Shown here: piece by piece, positions 1-5,055 of the stretch
How the letters are laid out: each line of letters opens with the position of its first letter
Numbering within the stretch: position 1 is the stretch's first letter
Origin: JAWXBM01 sp034440115
GTDB lineage: Bacteria; Pseudomonadota; Gammaproteobacteria; Xanthomonadales; SZUA-36
NCBI GenBank assembly: GCA_034440115.1
Contig: JAWXBM010000068.1
Coordinates: 1-5,055 of the forward strand
Length of the DNA stretch: 5,055 nt
Direction of reading: 5' to 3'
The notes under the pieces: generated by a model
Told to the model about the DNA's origin: nothing
Database searches by the model: none
What the model saw: the letters and a program-made list of their open reading frames with translations, nothing else
Translations under genes and position numbers: made by a program

Positions 1-84
1 ATTGGCTCCCATCAGTTGCGGTCCGGGTCCATCGCCGTGGCTGGTTTTGTACATGCCGTAGGGATCTTGATTTTCGTAGTTCAT
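1..84 (-). CDS. N-terminal end of a small protein, possibly PRC-barrel domain protein (partial)
   Basis: Only the first 28 codons are inside the window; the gene continues past the left edge. The ATG at 84-82 is preceded by a good Shine-Dalgarno sequence (GAGGT, 92-96, within a GAGAGAGGT run) at 7 nt spacing, which supports a real start. The visible peptide begins MNYENQDPYGMYKTSHGDG and ends with a GPGPQLMGAN stretch. From memory, a Gly-Pro-Gly-Pro segment followed by L-M-G-A-(D/N) occurs at the start of small proteobacterial PRC-barrel proteins, but the barrel itself is not visible, so this is a tentative family guess. There is no signal peptide. The gene is separated from the next gene upstream by about 690 bp and so must have its own promoter; I see no convincing sigma-70 site. 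Start confidence is good, function confidence is low. Confidence 0.5.
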   Translation of the reverse strand, partial: MNYENQDPYGMYKTSHGDGPGPQLMGAN

Positions 85-420
85 TTGAATTACCTCTCTC
101 TGAATTGAATGGTTGGTACACCACTATCAAACAAGAAGTCACTTCATCACGTTTGCCAATGCGCGATTGGGACTTGCTGATTTGACCAGCCCTTAAGCTA
201 CACGCTGGTGGAGACCCTGTCGGTTGCTTTGCGCACATAGCGCCGTAGCAGATGGTTAATGGGTGATACGTGGTCACTTGCCACCGGTATCGGGAAGCCT
301 GGTTCAGTTGCTGTTGGCACAGGCCCTAGCGGACGTTTCCGCGGGAATTTCTGAAACCAAAATTGATGCAGTCCGCGCAGTAATCCTGCGGGCAATTTGA
401 TAGCCACATCATCTGCAGTC

Positions 421-436
421 CGTTCCCGCGGGAACG
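421..436. repeat. Perfect 16-bp palindrome, possible operator
   Basis: The sequence CGTTCCCGCGGGAACG equals its own reverse complement over all 16 bases. A related site at 334-349 (CGTTTCCGCGGGAATT) matches it at 13 of 16 positions and keeps the TTCC/GGAA arms. Perfect dyads of this size in non-coding DNA are typical of binding sites for dimeric regulators, but no known regulator is recognised. The nearest downstream gene on the minus strand starts more than 330 bp away, which is far for an operator. Confidence 0.4.
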
Positions 437-578
437 TTGATGACCTGTTTGAACTGAATCAGAATCGGGGCTTTCGAATTACCCCCAAAACCTCTCAAAG
501 CCGCTGGATGGGCGAAAAGATGGATGATCAGTTGGCGGTTGAGGGCCTATTGTTCAGTGAGTAGCAGCCGCCCGAAAC

Positions 579-650
579 CGTCATGCCGGGCTTGATCCGG
601 CATCCATAAATCATCGTGCGCTGGACCCCGGCTCGTAGGCCGGGGTGACG
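579..650. repeat. Dispersed palindromic repeat element with two hairpin arms
   Basis: The element is bounded by CGTCA (579-583) and TGACG (646-650). It consists of two similar arms in inverted orientation: left arm 579-606 and right arm 622-650, which read alike when one is reverse-complemented and both carry TCCA/TGGA at their inner ends. Each arm folds by itself: atgccgg (583-589) pairs with ccggcat (597-603), and accccggc (625-632) pairs with gccggggt (639-646). The wording GTCATGCCGGGCTTGATCC is a hallmark of intergenic repeats scattered through many proteobacterial genomes, which often give false protein predictions such as RIKPGMTVSGG. Such elements are generally non-autonomous; no transposase is present here. 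Confidence 0.75.
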
Positions 651-740
651 AATAACATGCCGGGGTGACGAATAACATGCCGGGGTGACGAATAACATGC
701 CGGGGTGACGAATAAGATGCCGGAATGACGAATACAACGC
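641..740. repeat. 20-bp tandem repeat array, about five copies
   Basis: The unit is cggggtgacgaataacatgc. Copies at 641-660, 661-680 and 681-700 are identical. The copy at 701-720 has one change (c to g at 716), and the copy at 721-740 has about five changes. Bases from 741 on still resemble the unit for a few positions and then fade out, ending about 30 bp from the stop codon of the secreted-protein gene. The first unit starts inside the right hairpin arm of the palindromic element and shares its ccggggtgacg end, so the array appears to have grown by duplication of that end plus 10 bp of flank. It is non-coding as far as I can see. Confidence 0.9.
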
Positions 741-775
741 CGGGATCGCCAAATCGACGAACTTTCCAGCTGCAA

Positions 776-2452
776 TCAACCGTTCGGTGAACAAAAGGCG
801 ATACCTTCATTGATCCAACCGTCTTCCTGCATGGCATCCAGCAGAGCGGAGTTGGTGGCATAACGGTGATTGCTGTCTTTGCCCAGGGCAAAACCATTGT
901 TGTAAGCGCGATAAACCGCAGTGGAGTTATCTGGACAAGGTTGCTGTTCACCTGCTCCTCTGGGAATAACAGACATGGCCCAGCCTTCAAAATTCCAGCC
1001 TTTCTCGCCAGCAGGCGTGTCTTCCTGCAGTGCCTGCAGCATGCGGCACTCCAGTGCGGTATCTGAATAGAAGTGACTGTTTGGACCGGGCTGCACCGAA
1101 CCGTAGAAGCGGCACATATTGGCAGCATCAGGATTTGACCACAGGTTCCATGCCTTGAATGACTCGCCGGTACGTTCCCATCCAGGACCTGCCCCGCCTT
1201 GATCAATCATCACCGCTTCTCCGGCACCACTGGTAATGAAGTAGTGATCCAGGCTGGTGTTATAGAACTCAATCACTTCAACCAGCCCAAGTGATTCTTC
1301 TGGCGGAATCCCCTGAGCCAGGCCACCACAGTCCAAGGCATTACAAGTGAAATAGCCATTGGCGCCAGTCGCCAGCAATTGGCCATCGGCATAAGTGATG
1401 GTGTGTGGCCCTTCGAACAGTCCGTTGCTCATATCCGACCAACTGACACCTTCATCCACACTGAGCTTGATACCGCCATCCGTACCAACAACCATCGCCG
1501 GGGAATTTGGTCCATCCTGATCTACAAACGCCAAGCCATGCACTGCTTCGGTCAAGGCGGTGGGCTCCCAGGAAACACCCCGGTTGAAACTGATAAACAG
1601 GCCGTGATCGGTCAATGCATAGGATGCCCACCGATCGACGGGGTGGTGAACTACTCGCACGGTATTCGCTGGAAACGAACCATTATCGACCCGTGTCCAG
1701 TTAGCGCCGTGATCAGCGGACTCCCACAGGCTGCCTGGAAGCTCAAAGAATTCCGAGGAAATGGCCCAGAGCCCGTCCTGTTCTGGGTTGGTCAGCAAAT
1801 TGTATCGATCATCGCCGATTCGAATATTGGCGCCTTTTACAGTCCATGAATCACCCTGATCAAAACTTGCGTATATGCTTGAGGCGCCGCCACCTCTGAG
1901 GCCAATATAGATGGCATCTCCAGTTGCAACCGGCGGCAATATTATGGCCGCGTTATTCAGCGATATCACGCTAAGACCATTCCAGTTCAAGGTTTCTATA
2001 CCGTCTCCCGATTCATACCAGGCAGCGAGACCATAAAGCCCAAAAGCCAGAATCTTGCCATCGGCAAGTTGCAAGGTATTGATATCTGAAATGCCTCTCA
2101 AATCACCACCCAGGTCTGTCAAGCCTTGCGAAGACCATCGGAAAATATGCCGATCAATTACACAGTAATCGCAGGGTTCGGGATAATAGACGGGCGTGTG
2201 AAGCAGCAAAATGCCTTGACTAGTAAGCAAAGGGCCTGCTGCATCCGGATCAACCGGATGGTAACCGCCTGCGCCTCCCCCCAAGGGAAATTGATAAGGT
2301 GCATTGCAGCGGCTGCCAACCGGGCACAAGGGCTTCCACGTTCCGGCCAACGCCGAGCCGGATGAGAGCAACAGACTGAAAAAAATTGTGGCGACAAAAA
2401 GCTTGATACTGTTCATATTGCAAAGTGAGTTAGGCGATTTCATGCGACTCAT
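776..2452 (-). CDS. Secreted beta-propeller-like protein with C-terminal DUF5648-like domain
   Basis: A 558-aa exported protein. I chose the ATG at 2452 because GGAG lies 6 nt upstream; the longer frame begins with a TTG at 2491 that has no such site. Residues 1-36 form a signal peptide with hydrophobic core LFVATIFFSLLLSS and cleavage likely after SALA. Four Asp-box motifs (S-x-D/N-x-G-x-x-W) stand at about 196-203, 245-252, 288-295 and 331-338, spaced 43-49 residues, as in BNR/sialidase-type beta-propellers; no sialidase catalytic pattern is evident. Residues about 393-554 match a DUF5648-like domain with three related pieces: FYN...DHYF (396-405), CRFYG...SHFY (447-462) and VYRAYNNG...NHRY (513-531). 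The mature part has ten cysteines, an even number consistent with disulfides outside the cytoplasm. The specific role is unknown; surface binding or adhesion is only a guess. It lies beyond the dnaK terminator, and the repeat array begins about 35 bp past its stop. Confidence 0.88.
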   Translation of the reverse strand: MSRMKSPNSLCNMNSIKLFVATIFFSLLLSSGSALAGTWKPLCPVGSRCNAPYQFPLGGGAGGYHPVDPDAAGPLLTSQGILLLHTPVYYPEPCDYCVIDRHIFRWSSQGLTDLGGDLRGISDINTLQLADGKILAFGLYGLAAWYESGDGIETLNWNGLSVISLNNAAIILPPVATGDAIYIGLRGGGASSIYASFDQGDSWTVKGANIRIGDDRYNLLTNPEQDGLWAISSEFFELPGSLWESADHGANWTRVDNGSFPANTVRVVHHPVDRWASYALTDHGLFISFNRGVSWEPTALTEAVHGLAFVDQDGPNSPAMVVGTDGGIKLSVDEGVSWSDMSNGLFEGPHTITYADGQLLATGANGYFTCNALDCGGLAQGIPPEESLGLVEVIEFYNTSLDHYFITSGAGEAVMIDQGGAGPGWERTGESFKAWNLWSNPDAANMCRFYGSVQPGPNSHFYSDTALECRMLQALQEDTPAGEKGWNFEGWAMSVIPRGAGEQQPCPDNSTAVYRAYNNGFALGKDSNHRYATNSALLDAMQEDGWINEGIAFCSPNG

Positions 2453-2458
2453 TTTTGT

Positions 2459-2462
2459 CTCC
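2459..2462 (-). promoter_or_regulatory. Shine-Dalgarno site that fixes the start of the secreted protein
   Basis: On the minus strand GGAG is followed by 6 nt and then the ATG at 2452. The in-frame TTG at 2491 and the later ATGs at 2443 and 2416 have no equally placed site, so 2452 is the preferred start. If the ATG at 2416 were used, the signal peptide would be shorter but still complete. Confidence 0.6.
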
Positions 2463-2520
2463 GGGTACTGGAATAAGGCCGATACTGGCAAGTTGATTGT
2501 TACTGTAACCTGAACGGCAG

Positions 2521-2553
2521 TTAAACAAAAACCCCGGCCGGAGCCGGGGTTTT
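2521..2553 (-). terminator. Rho-independent terminator of dnaK
   Basis: On the minus strand, an 11-bp stem (aaaaccccggc, pairing 2543-2553 with 2528-2538) with a 4-nt loop is followed by the T-rich tail tttttgtttaa. It starts about 20 nt past the dnaK stop codon. The GC-rich core and the T run make it a strong candidate, and it separates dnaK from the secreted-protein gene. On the plus strand the hairpin is followed by only four T, so it is probably directional. Confidence 0.9.
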
Positions 2554-2574
2554 GCGCTTCAGAACAATTTGCGA

Positions 2575-4500
2575 TCAGGACTTCTTGTCGTCGTCCACTT
2601 CCTCGAACTCGGCATCGACCACGTCATCCGAGGTTTTGCCGGTAGCGGCGCCTTCCGAGCTGGCTGCATCCTGTGCTGCCTGCGCGGCCGCAGCAGCCTG
2701 TTCATGGATTACCTTGCCGGCTTCACTCAGCTTGGTGACGGCGGTTTCAATGGCTTCTTTGTTATCACCCTTGATGGCTTTTTCAACTTCGTCGATAGCC
2801 GCTTCAATCTTGGCCTTGTCGTCGTCACCAATCTTGTCGGCAACTTCTTTCAGGCTTGAACGAGTGGCATGAACCAGAGCATCGGCGCTGTTGCGCGTGG
2901 TTACCAGTTCATGGAACTTGCGATCGTCCTCGGCATGCACTTCGGCATCCTGCACCATGCGCCGGATTTCCTCTTCCGACAAACCGGAACCGGCCTTGAT
3001 CTCGATCTTCTGTTCCTTACCAGTCGCTTTGTCCTTGGCGCTGACATGCATGATGCCGTTGGCATCGATATCGAAGTTCACTTCGATCTGTGGCAAGCCG
3101 CGTGGTCCAGCACCAATACCCGCCAGATCAAAACGCGCCAACGATTTGTTGGCTGAGGCGATTTCACGTTCACCCTGCAACACGTGCAAAGTTACCGCGG
3201 TCTGGTTGTCTTCAGCCGTCGAAAAAGTCTGCGTGGCCTTGGTCGGAATGGTGGTGTTCTTTTCGATCAGCTTGGTCATCACGCCGCCCAGGGTTTCAAT
3301 ACCCAAAGACAGAGGCGTTACGTCCAGCAGCAAAACGTCTTTCACTTCACCCGACAACACACCACCCTGAATGGCCGCACCGATGGCTACCGCCTCATCC
3401 GGATTTACATCCTTGCGCGGCTCGCGGCCAAAGAACTCGGAAACCACTTCCTGCACCTTGGGCATGCGGGTTTGACCACCTACCAGCAGGACATCGTCGA
3501 TATCCGAAACCTTGAGGCCGGCATCGTCTATTGCTGTACGGCAAGGGGCGATGGTGCGGCTGATCAGTTCTTCCACCAGCGATTCAAGCTTGGCGCGGGT
3601 CAGCTTGATGGCCAAATGTTTCGGGCCGCTGGCATCCGCTGTGATATACGGCAGATTGATTTCAGTTTGCTGCGTGCTGGACAGCTCGATCTTGGCACGC
3701 TCACCGGCTTCACGCAGGCGCTGCAGAGCCAGCGGATCGTTCTTCAAATTCACGCCCTGATCTTTCTTGAATTCAGCGACCAGGTAATCGATGACCCGCA
3801 TATCGAAATCTTCGCCACCGAGGAAGGTATCGCCGTTGGTGGCCAGCACTTCGAACTGGTGCTCGCCATCGACTTCGGCAATCTCGATAATGGAAATATC
3901 AAAAGTACCGCCACCGAGGTCGTAAACCGCAATCTTGCGCTCGCCGCCCTTCTTGTCCAGGCCATAGGCCAGCGCTGCAGCGGTGGGTTCATTGATGATG
4001 CGCTTAACGTTCAGACCGGCAATCTTGCCTGCGTCCTTGGTGGCCTGGCGCTGTGAATCATTGAAGTAGGCCGGTACGGTGATGACCGCTTCGGTAACAG
4101 CCTCACCCAGATAATCCTCGGCGGTTTTCTTCATCTTCATCAGCACACGGGCCGATATTTCGGGTGGTGCCATTTCCTTACCGTTGGCCGTAACCCAGGC
4201 ATCGCCATTGCTGGCCTTGACGATTTTGTAAGGCACCAGATCGCGGTCTTTCTGTACCACGTCTTCGTCAAACTTGCGGCCGATCAGGCGCTTGACCGCA
4301 TACAGCGTGTTGGTTGGATTGGTGACCGCCTGGCGCTTGGCCGGCTGGCCCACCAGTACTTCGTCATCCTTGGCGAAAGCTACTACGGACGGTGTGGTCC
4401 GGTCGCCTTCGGCGTTTTCAATCACCTTGGGTTTGCCACCTTCCATCACGGCTACGCATGAATTGGTGGTACCCAGGTCAATCCCAATGATTTTACCCAT
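2575..4500 (-). CDS. dnaK: Molecular chaperone DnaK (Hsp70)
   Basis: Complete Hsp70 of 641 aa (E. coli DnaK has 638). It binds exposed hydrophobic stretches of unfolded cytoplasmic proteins in an ATP-driven cycle, helped by DnaJ and GrpE. The ATPase domain (about 1-385) shows the phosphate-1 loop IGIDLGTTNSC with Cys15, Lys70 in AVKRLIGR, Glu171 in NEPTAAALAYG, the phosphate-2 loop DLGGGTFD with Thr199, and the adenosine loop LLVGGQTRMP (338-347). The linker VLLLDVTP lies at 389-396. The substrate domain follows (about 397-505), with FSTAEDNQ and HVLQGER, then the helical lid and an Ala/Gln-rich tail ending DDVVDAEFEEVDDDKKS, where E. coli has EEVKDKK. The start is the ATG at 4500 with GGGAG 8 nt upstream; an in-frame TTG five codons earlier is unlikely. 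A heat-shock promoter precedes it, a terminator follows it, and dnaJ is not adjacent. Confidence 0.99.
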   Translation of the reverse strand: MGKIIGIDLGTTNSCVAVMEGGKPKVIENAEGDRTTPSVVAFAKDDEVLVGQPAKRQAVTNPTNTLYAVKRLIGRKFDEDVVQKDRDLVPYKIVKASNGDAWVTANGKEMAPPEISARVLMKMKKTAEDYLGEAVTEAVITVPAYFNDSQRQATKDAGKIAGLNVKRIINEPTAAALAYGLDKKGGERKIAVYDLGGGTFDISIIEIAEVDGEHQFEVLATNGDTFLGGEDFDMRVIDYLVAEFKKDQGVNLKNDPLALQRLREAGERAKIELSSTQQTEINLPYITADASGPKHLAIKLTRAKLESLVEELISRTIAPCRTAIDDAGLKVSDIDDVLLVGGQTRMPKVQEVVSEFFGREPRKDVNPDEAVAIGAAIQGGVLSGEVKDVLLLDVTPLSLGIETLGGVMTKLIEKNTTIPTKATQTFSTAEDNQTAVTLHVLQGEREIASANKSLARFDLAGIGAGPRGLPQIEVNFDIDANGIMHVSAKDKATGKEQKIEIKAGSGLSEEEIRRMVQDAEVHAEDDRKFHELVTTRNSADALVHATRSSLKEVADKIGDDDKAKIEAAIDEVEKAIKGDNKEAIETAVTKLSEAGKVIHEQAAAAAQAAQDAASSEGAATGKTSDDVVDAEFEEVDDDKKS

Positions 4501-4508
4501 GGTTGTGT

Positions 4509-4513
4509 CTCCC
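4509..4513 (-). promoter_or_regulatory. Shine-Dalgarno site of dnaK
   Basis: GGGAG on the minus strand, 8 nt before the ATG at 4500. It overlaps the in-frame TTG at 4515, which would place that codon ahead of the site, so the ATG is the real start. This also gives the MGKIIGIDLGTTNS beginning that is usual for the family. Confidence 0.85.
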
Positions 4514-4541
4514 AAAAATTCGAAAAAATTCCAAAATATTC
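4512..4541. repeat. Three phased 10-bp A-tract repeats in the dnaK leader
   Basis: Plus-strand units are ccaaaaattc (4512-4521), gaaaaaattc (4522-4531) and caaaatattc (4532-4541). They are directly adjacent and in phase with about one helical turn, an arrangement known to bend DNA. In the dnaK mRNA they give a U-rich leader just before the Shine-Dalgarno site, which may help ribosome loading. The repeat itself is directly visible; its function is inference. Confidence 0.6.
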
Positions 4542-4561
4542 TTTAATAACAGATGGCTTAA

Positions 4562-4589
4562 AAATGGGGCTCAGTAGTTATTTTTCAAT
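4562..4589 (-). promoter_or_regulatory. Sigma-32 (RpoH) heat-shock promoter for dnaK
   Basis: On the minus strand ATTGAA (4584-4589, consensus CTTGAA) is followed by 14 nt and then CCCCATTT (4562-4569), a full match to the RpoH -10 consensus CCCCATNT. The spacing fits the 13-17 nt known for this sigma factor. The likely transcription start is near 4555, giving a leader of about 55 nt before dnaK. The site lies in the grpE-dnaK gap, beginning 22 nt after the grpE stop codon, so dnaK can be heat-induced without depending on readthrough from grpE. Confidence 0.75.
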
Positions 4590-4611
4590 GTGTCCAACAA
4601 GAAATAATGAC

Positions 4612-5055
4612 TCAGTCAGGACTTTTAGCCACCACCACCATGGCTGGCCGGATCAGCCGATCATGCAGCCGGAAACCTTTTTGCATCACGTTCAACACGG
4701 TATTTTCCGCAACGTCTGCTGATGGCAACATGGCCACAGCCTCATGCCACTCCGGATTGAAGGCTTCACCCTGAGGGTCAATCAGTTCCAACCCGTGGTC
4801 GCCCAGAACCTTGTTCAACAGCTTTAATGTCAGTTCTTTGCCTTCACGCAAAGATTCAACCGTAGCGTTGTCCGGGGTGATTTCCAGTGCTCGTTCCAGG
4901 CTGTCTCGTACCTGCAGCAAGTCTTTCATCACACCTTCAAGGGCAAATTTACGCGAACGCTCCTGGTCACGAATCAGGCGTTTGCGCAGGTTTTCCATCT
5001 CGGCCTGCATGCGCAGCATGGCATCGCGGTTCTGAACCAACTCCTGCTCGGCCGA
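4612..5055 (-). CDS. grpE: Nucleotide exchange factor GrpE (partial, N-terminus outside window)
   Basis: The last 147 residues of GrpE; the frame runs off the right edge, and a full protein would be about 190-200 aa. GrpE is a dimer that opens the DnaK ATPase domain to release ADP. The visible part starts with the end of the long charged helix (SAEQELVQNRDAMLRMQAEM onward), which forms the dimer coiled coil, and then the four-helix-bundle region (KDLLQVRDSLERALE). The C-terminal beta-domain carries the family signature: FNPEWHEAV, then GFRLHDRLIRPAMVVVAKS. A TTG codon at 5040 could be mistaken for a start but is simply an internal Leu. It lies 111 bp upstream of dnaK on the same strand; no clear terminator sits between them, so cotranscription is possible in addition to the internal promoter. 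Confidence 0.98.
   Translation of the reverse strand, partial: SAEQELVQNRDAMLRMQAEMENLRKRLIRDQERSRKFALEGVMKDLLQVRDSLERALEITPDNATVESLREGKELTLKLLNKVLGDHGLELIDPQGEAFNPEWHEAVAMLPSADVAENTVLNVMQKGFRLHDRLIRPAMVVVAKSPD

Larger units (their letters stand above)
85..775. other. Long intergenic region with repeats, no convincing gene
   Basis: This stretch of about 690 bp separates the secreted protein from the left-edge gene. It holds a 72-bp palindromic element (579-650), a 20-bp tandem array (641-740), a 16-bp perfect palindrome (421-436) with a degenerate copy (334-349), and a 9-bp direct repeat tgcagtccg at 367-375 and 414-422. Short inverted repeats upstream of the left-edge gene are gaagt-c-acttc (135-145) and ccaat-gcgcg-attgg (156-170). 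Two short open frames overlap on opposite strands: minus strand, start GTG at 407, stop at 198; plus strand, open 367-561, stop 562-564, without an ATG near its beginning. Neither has a clear ribosome binding site or a recognisable domain, so neither is called as a gene. Confidence 0.6.

Noticed and set aside
198..407. A 69-codon minus-strand frame starting with GTG
   Set aside because: It has no ribosome binding site, no recognisable domain, and overlaps an opposite-strand open stretch. The TFPRER/KFPRKR similarity in the extended frame comes only from the two related palindromes.
641..740. CRISPR array
   Set aside because: The 20-bp units are directly adjacent with no unique spacers, and no cas gene is nearby.
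528..794. An 88-codon minus-strand frame across the tandem array
   Set aside because: Almost all of it is translated repeat DNA, including the RIKPGMTVSGG signature of dispersed palindromic elements, and it overlaps the end of the secreted-protein gene.
547..1206. A 219-codon minus-strand frame running from the secreted-protein gene into the repeats
   Set aside because: Its first part is an out-of-frame reading of the DUF5648-like domain, and its end is a translation of the tandem array and palindromic element (PACYSSPRHVIRHPGM, MPDQARHDG), a known kind of false prediction.
1379..1849. A 156-codon plus-strand frame inside the secreted-protein gene
   Set aside because: It is antisense to the Asp-box region, which has clear protein-level motifs on the minus strand.
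2453..2520. Sigma-70 promoter for the secreted-protein gene
   Set aside because: TTGCCA (2485-2490) could be a -35 box, but no acceptable -10 box stands 16-18 nt from it; other pairings match poorly.
3184..4056. A 290-codon open frame on the plus strand inside dnaK
   Set aside because: It is antisense to the highly conserved ATPase domain of DnaK, has no recognisable domain, and long antisense frames are common opposite GC-rich conserved genes.

Overview
The window looks like a chromosomal segment from a gammaproteobacterium. The evidence is a DnaK and GrpE of the proteobacterial type, a secreted protein ending in a DUF5648-like domain, and a dispersed palindromic repeat of a kind common in Proteobacteria. 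I cannot name the genus. Every gene I can support lies on the minus strand, so transcription runs from high to low coordinates.

Right part (5055 to about 2527): the heat-shock chaperone genes grpE (its N-terminal end lies beyond the window) and dnaK (complete, 641 aa). The 111-bp gap between them holds a good match to a sigma-32 (RpoH) promoter, followed by a leader with three 10-bp phased A-tract repeats, so dnaK can probably be induced apart from grpE. A strong intrinsic terminator follows dnaK. The usual partner dnaJ is not next in line.

Middle part (2452 to 776): one exported protein of about 558 aa. It has a signal peptide, four Asp-box (BNR-type) motifs suggesting a beta-propeller, and a C-terminal DUF5648-like domain. 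It has its own ribosome binding site and lies beyond the dnaK terminator, so it is probably a separate transcription unit.

Left part (775 to 1): about 690 bp without a convincing gene. It contains a 72-bp palindromic element made of two inverted hairpin arms. The right end of this element has expanded into a 20-bp tandem array of about five copies, which reaches almost to the stop codon of the secreted protein. Further left are a perfect 16-bp palindrome with a degenerate relative 87 bp away and two short overlapping open frames of doubtful status. At the left edge are the first 28 codons of a gene that may encode a PRC-barrel protein.

GrpE is the nucleotide exchange factor for DnaK, so those two work together in protein folding. 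Nothing in the sequence links the secreted protein or the left-edge gene to that job. I found no clear sign of a new defence or mobile system. The less ordinary items are the repeat array, the palindrome pair, the dnaK leader and the dnaK/dnaJ separation.
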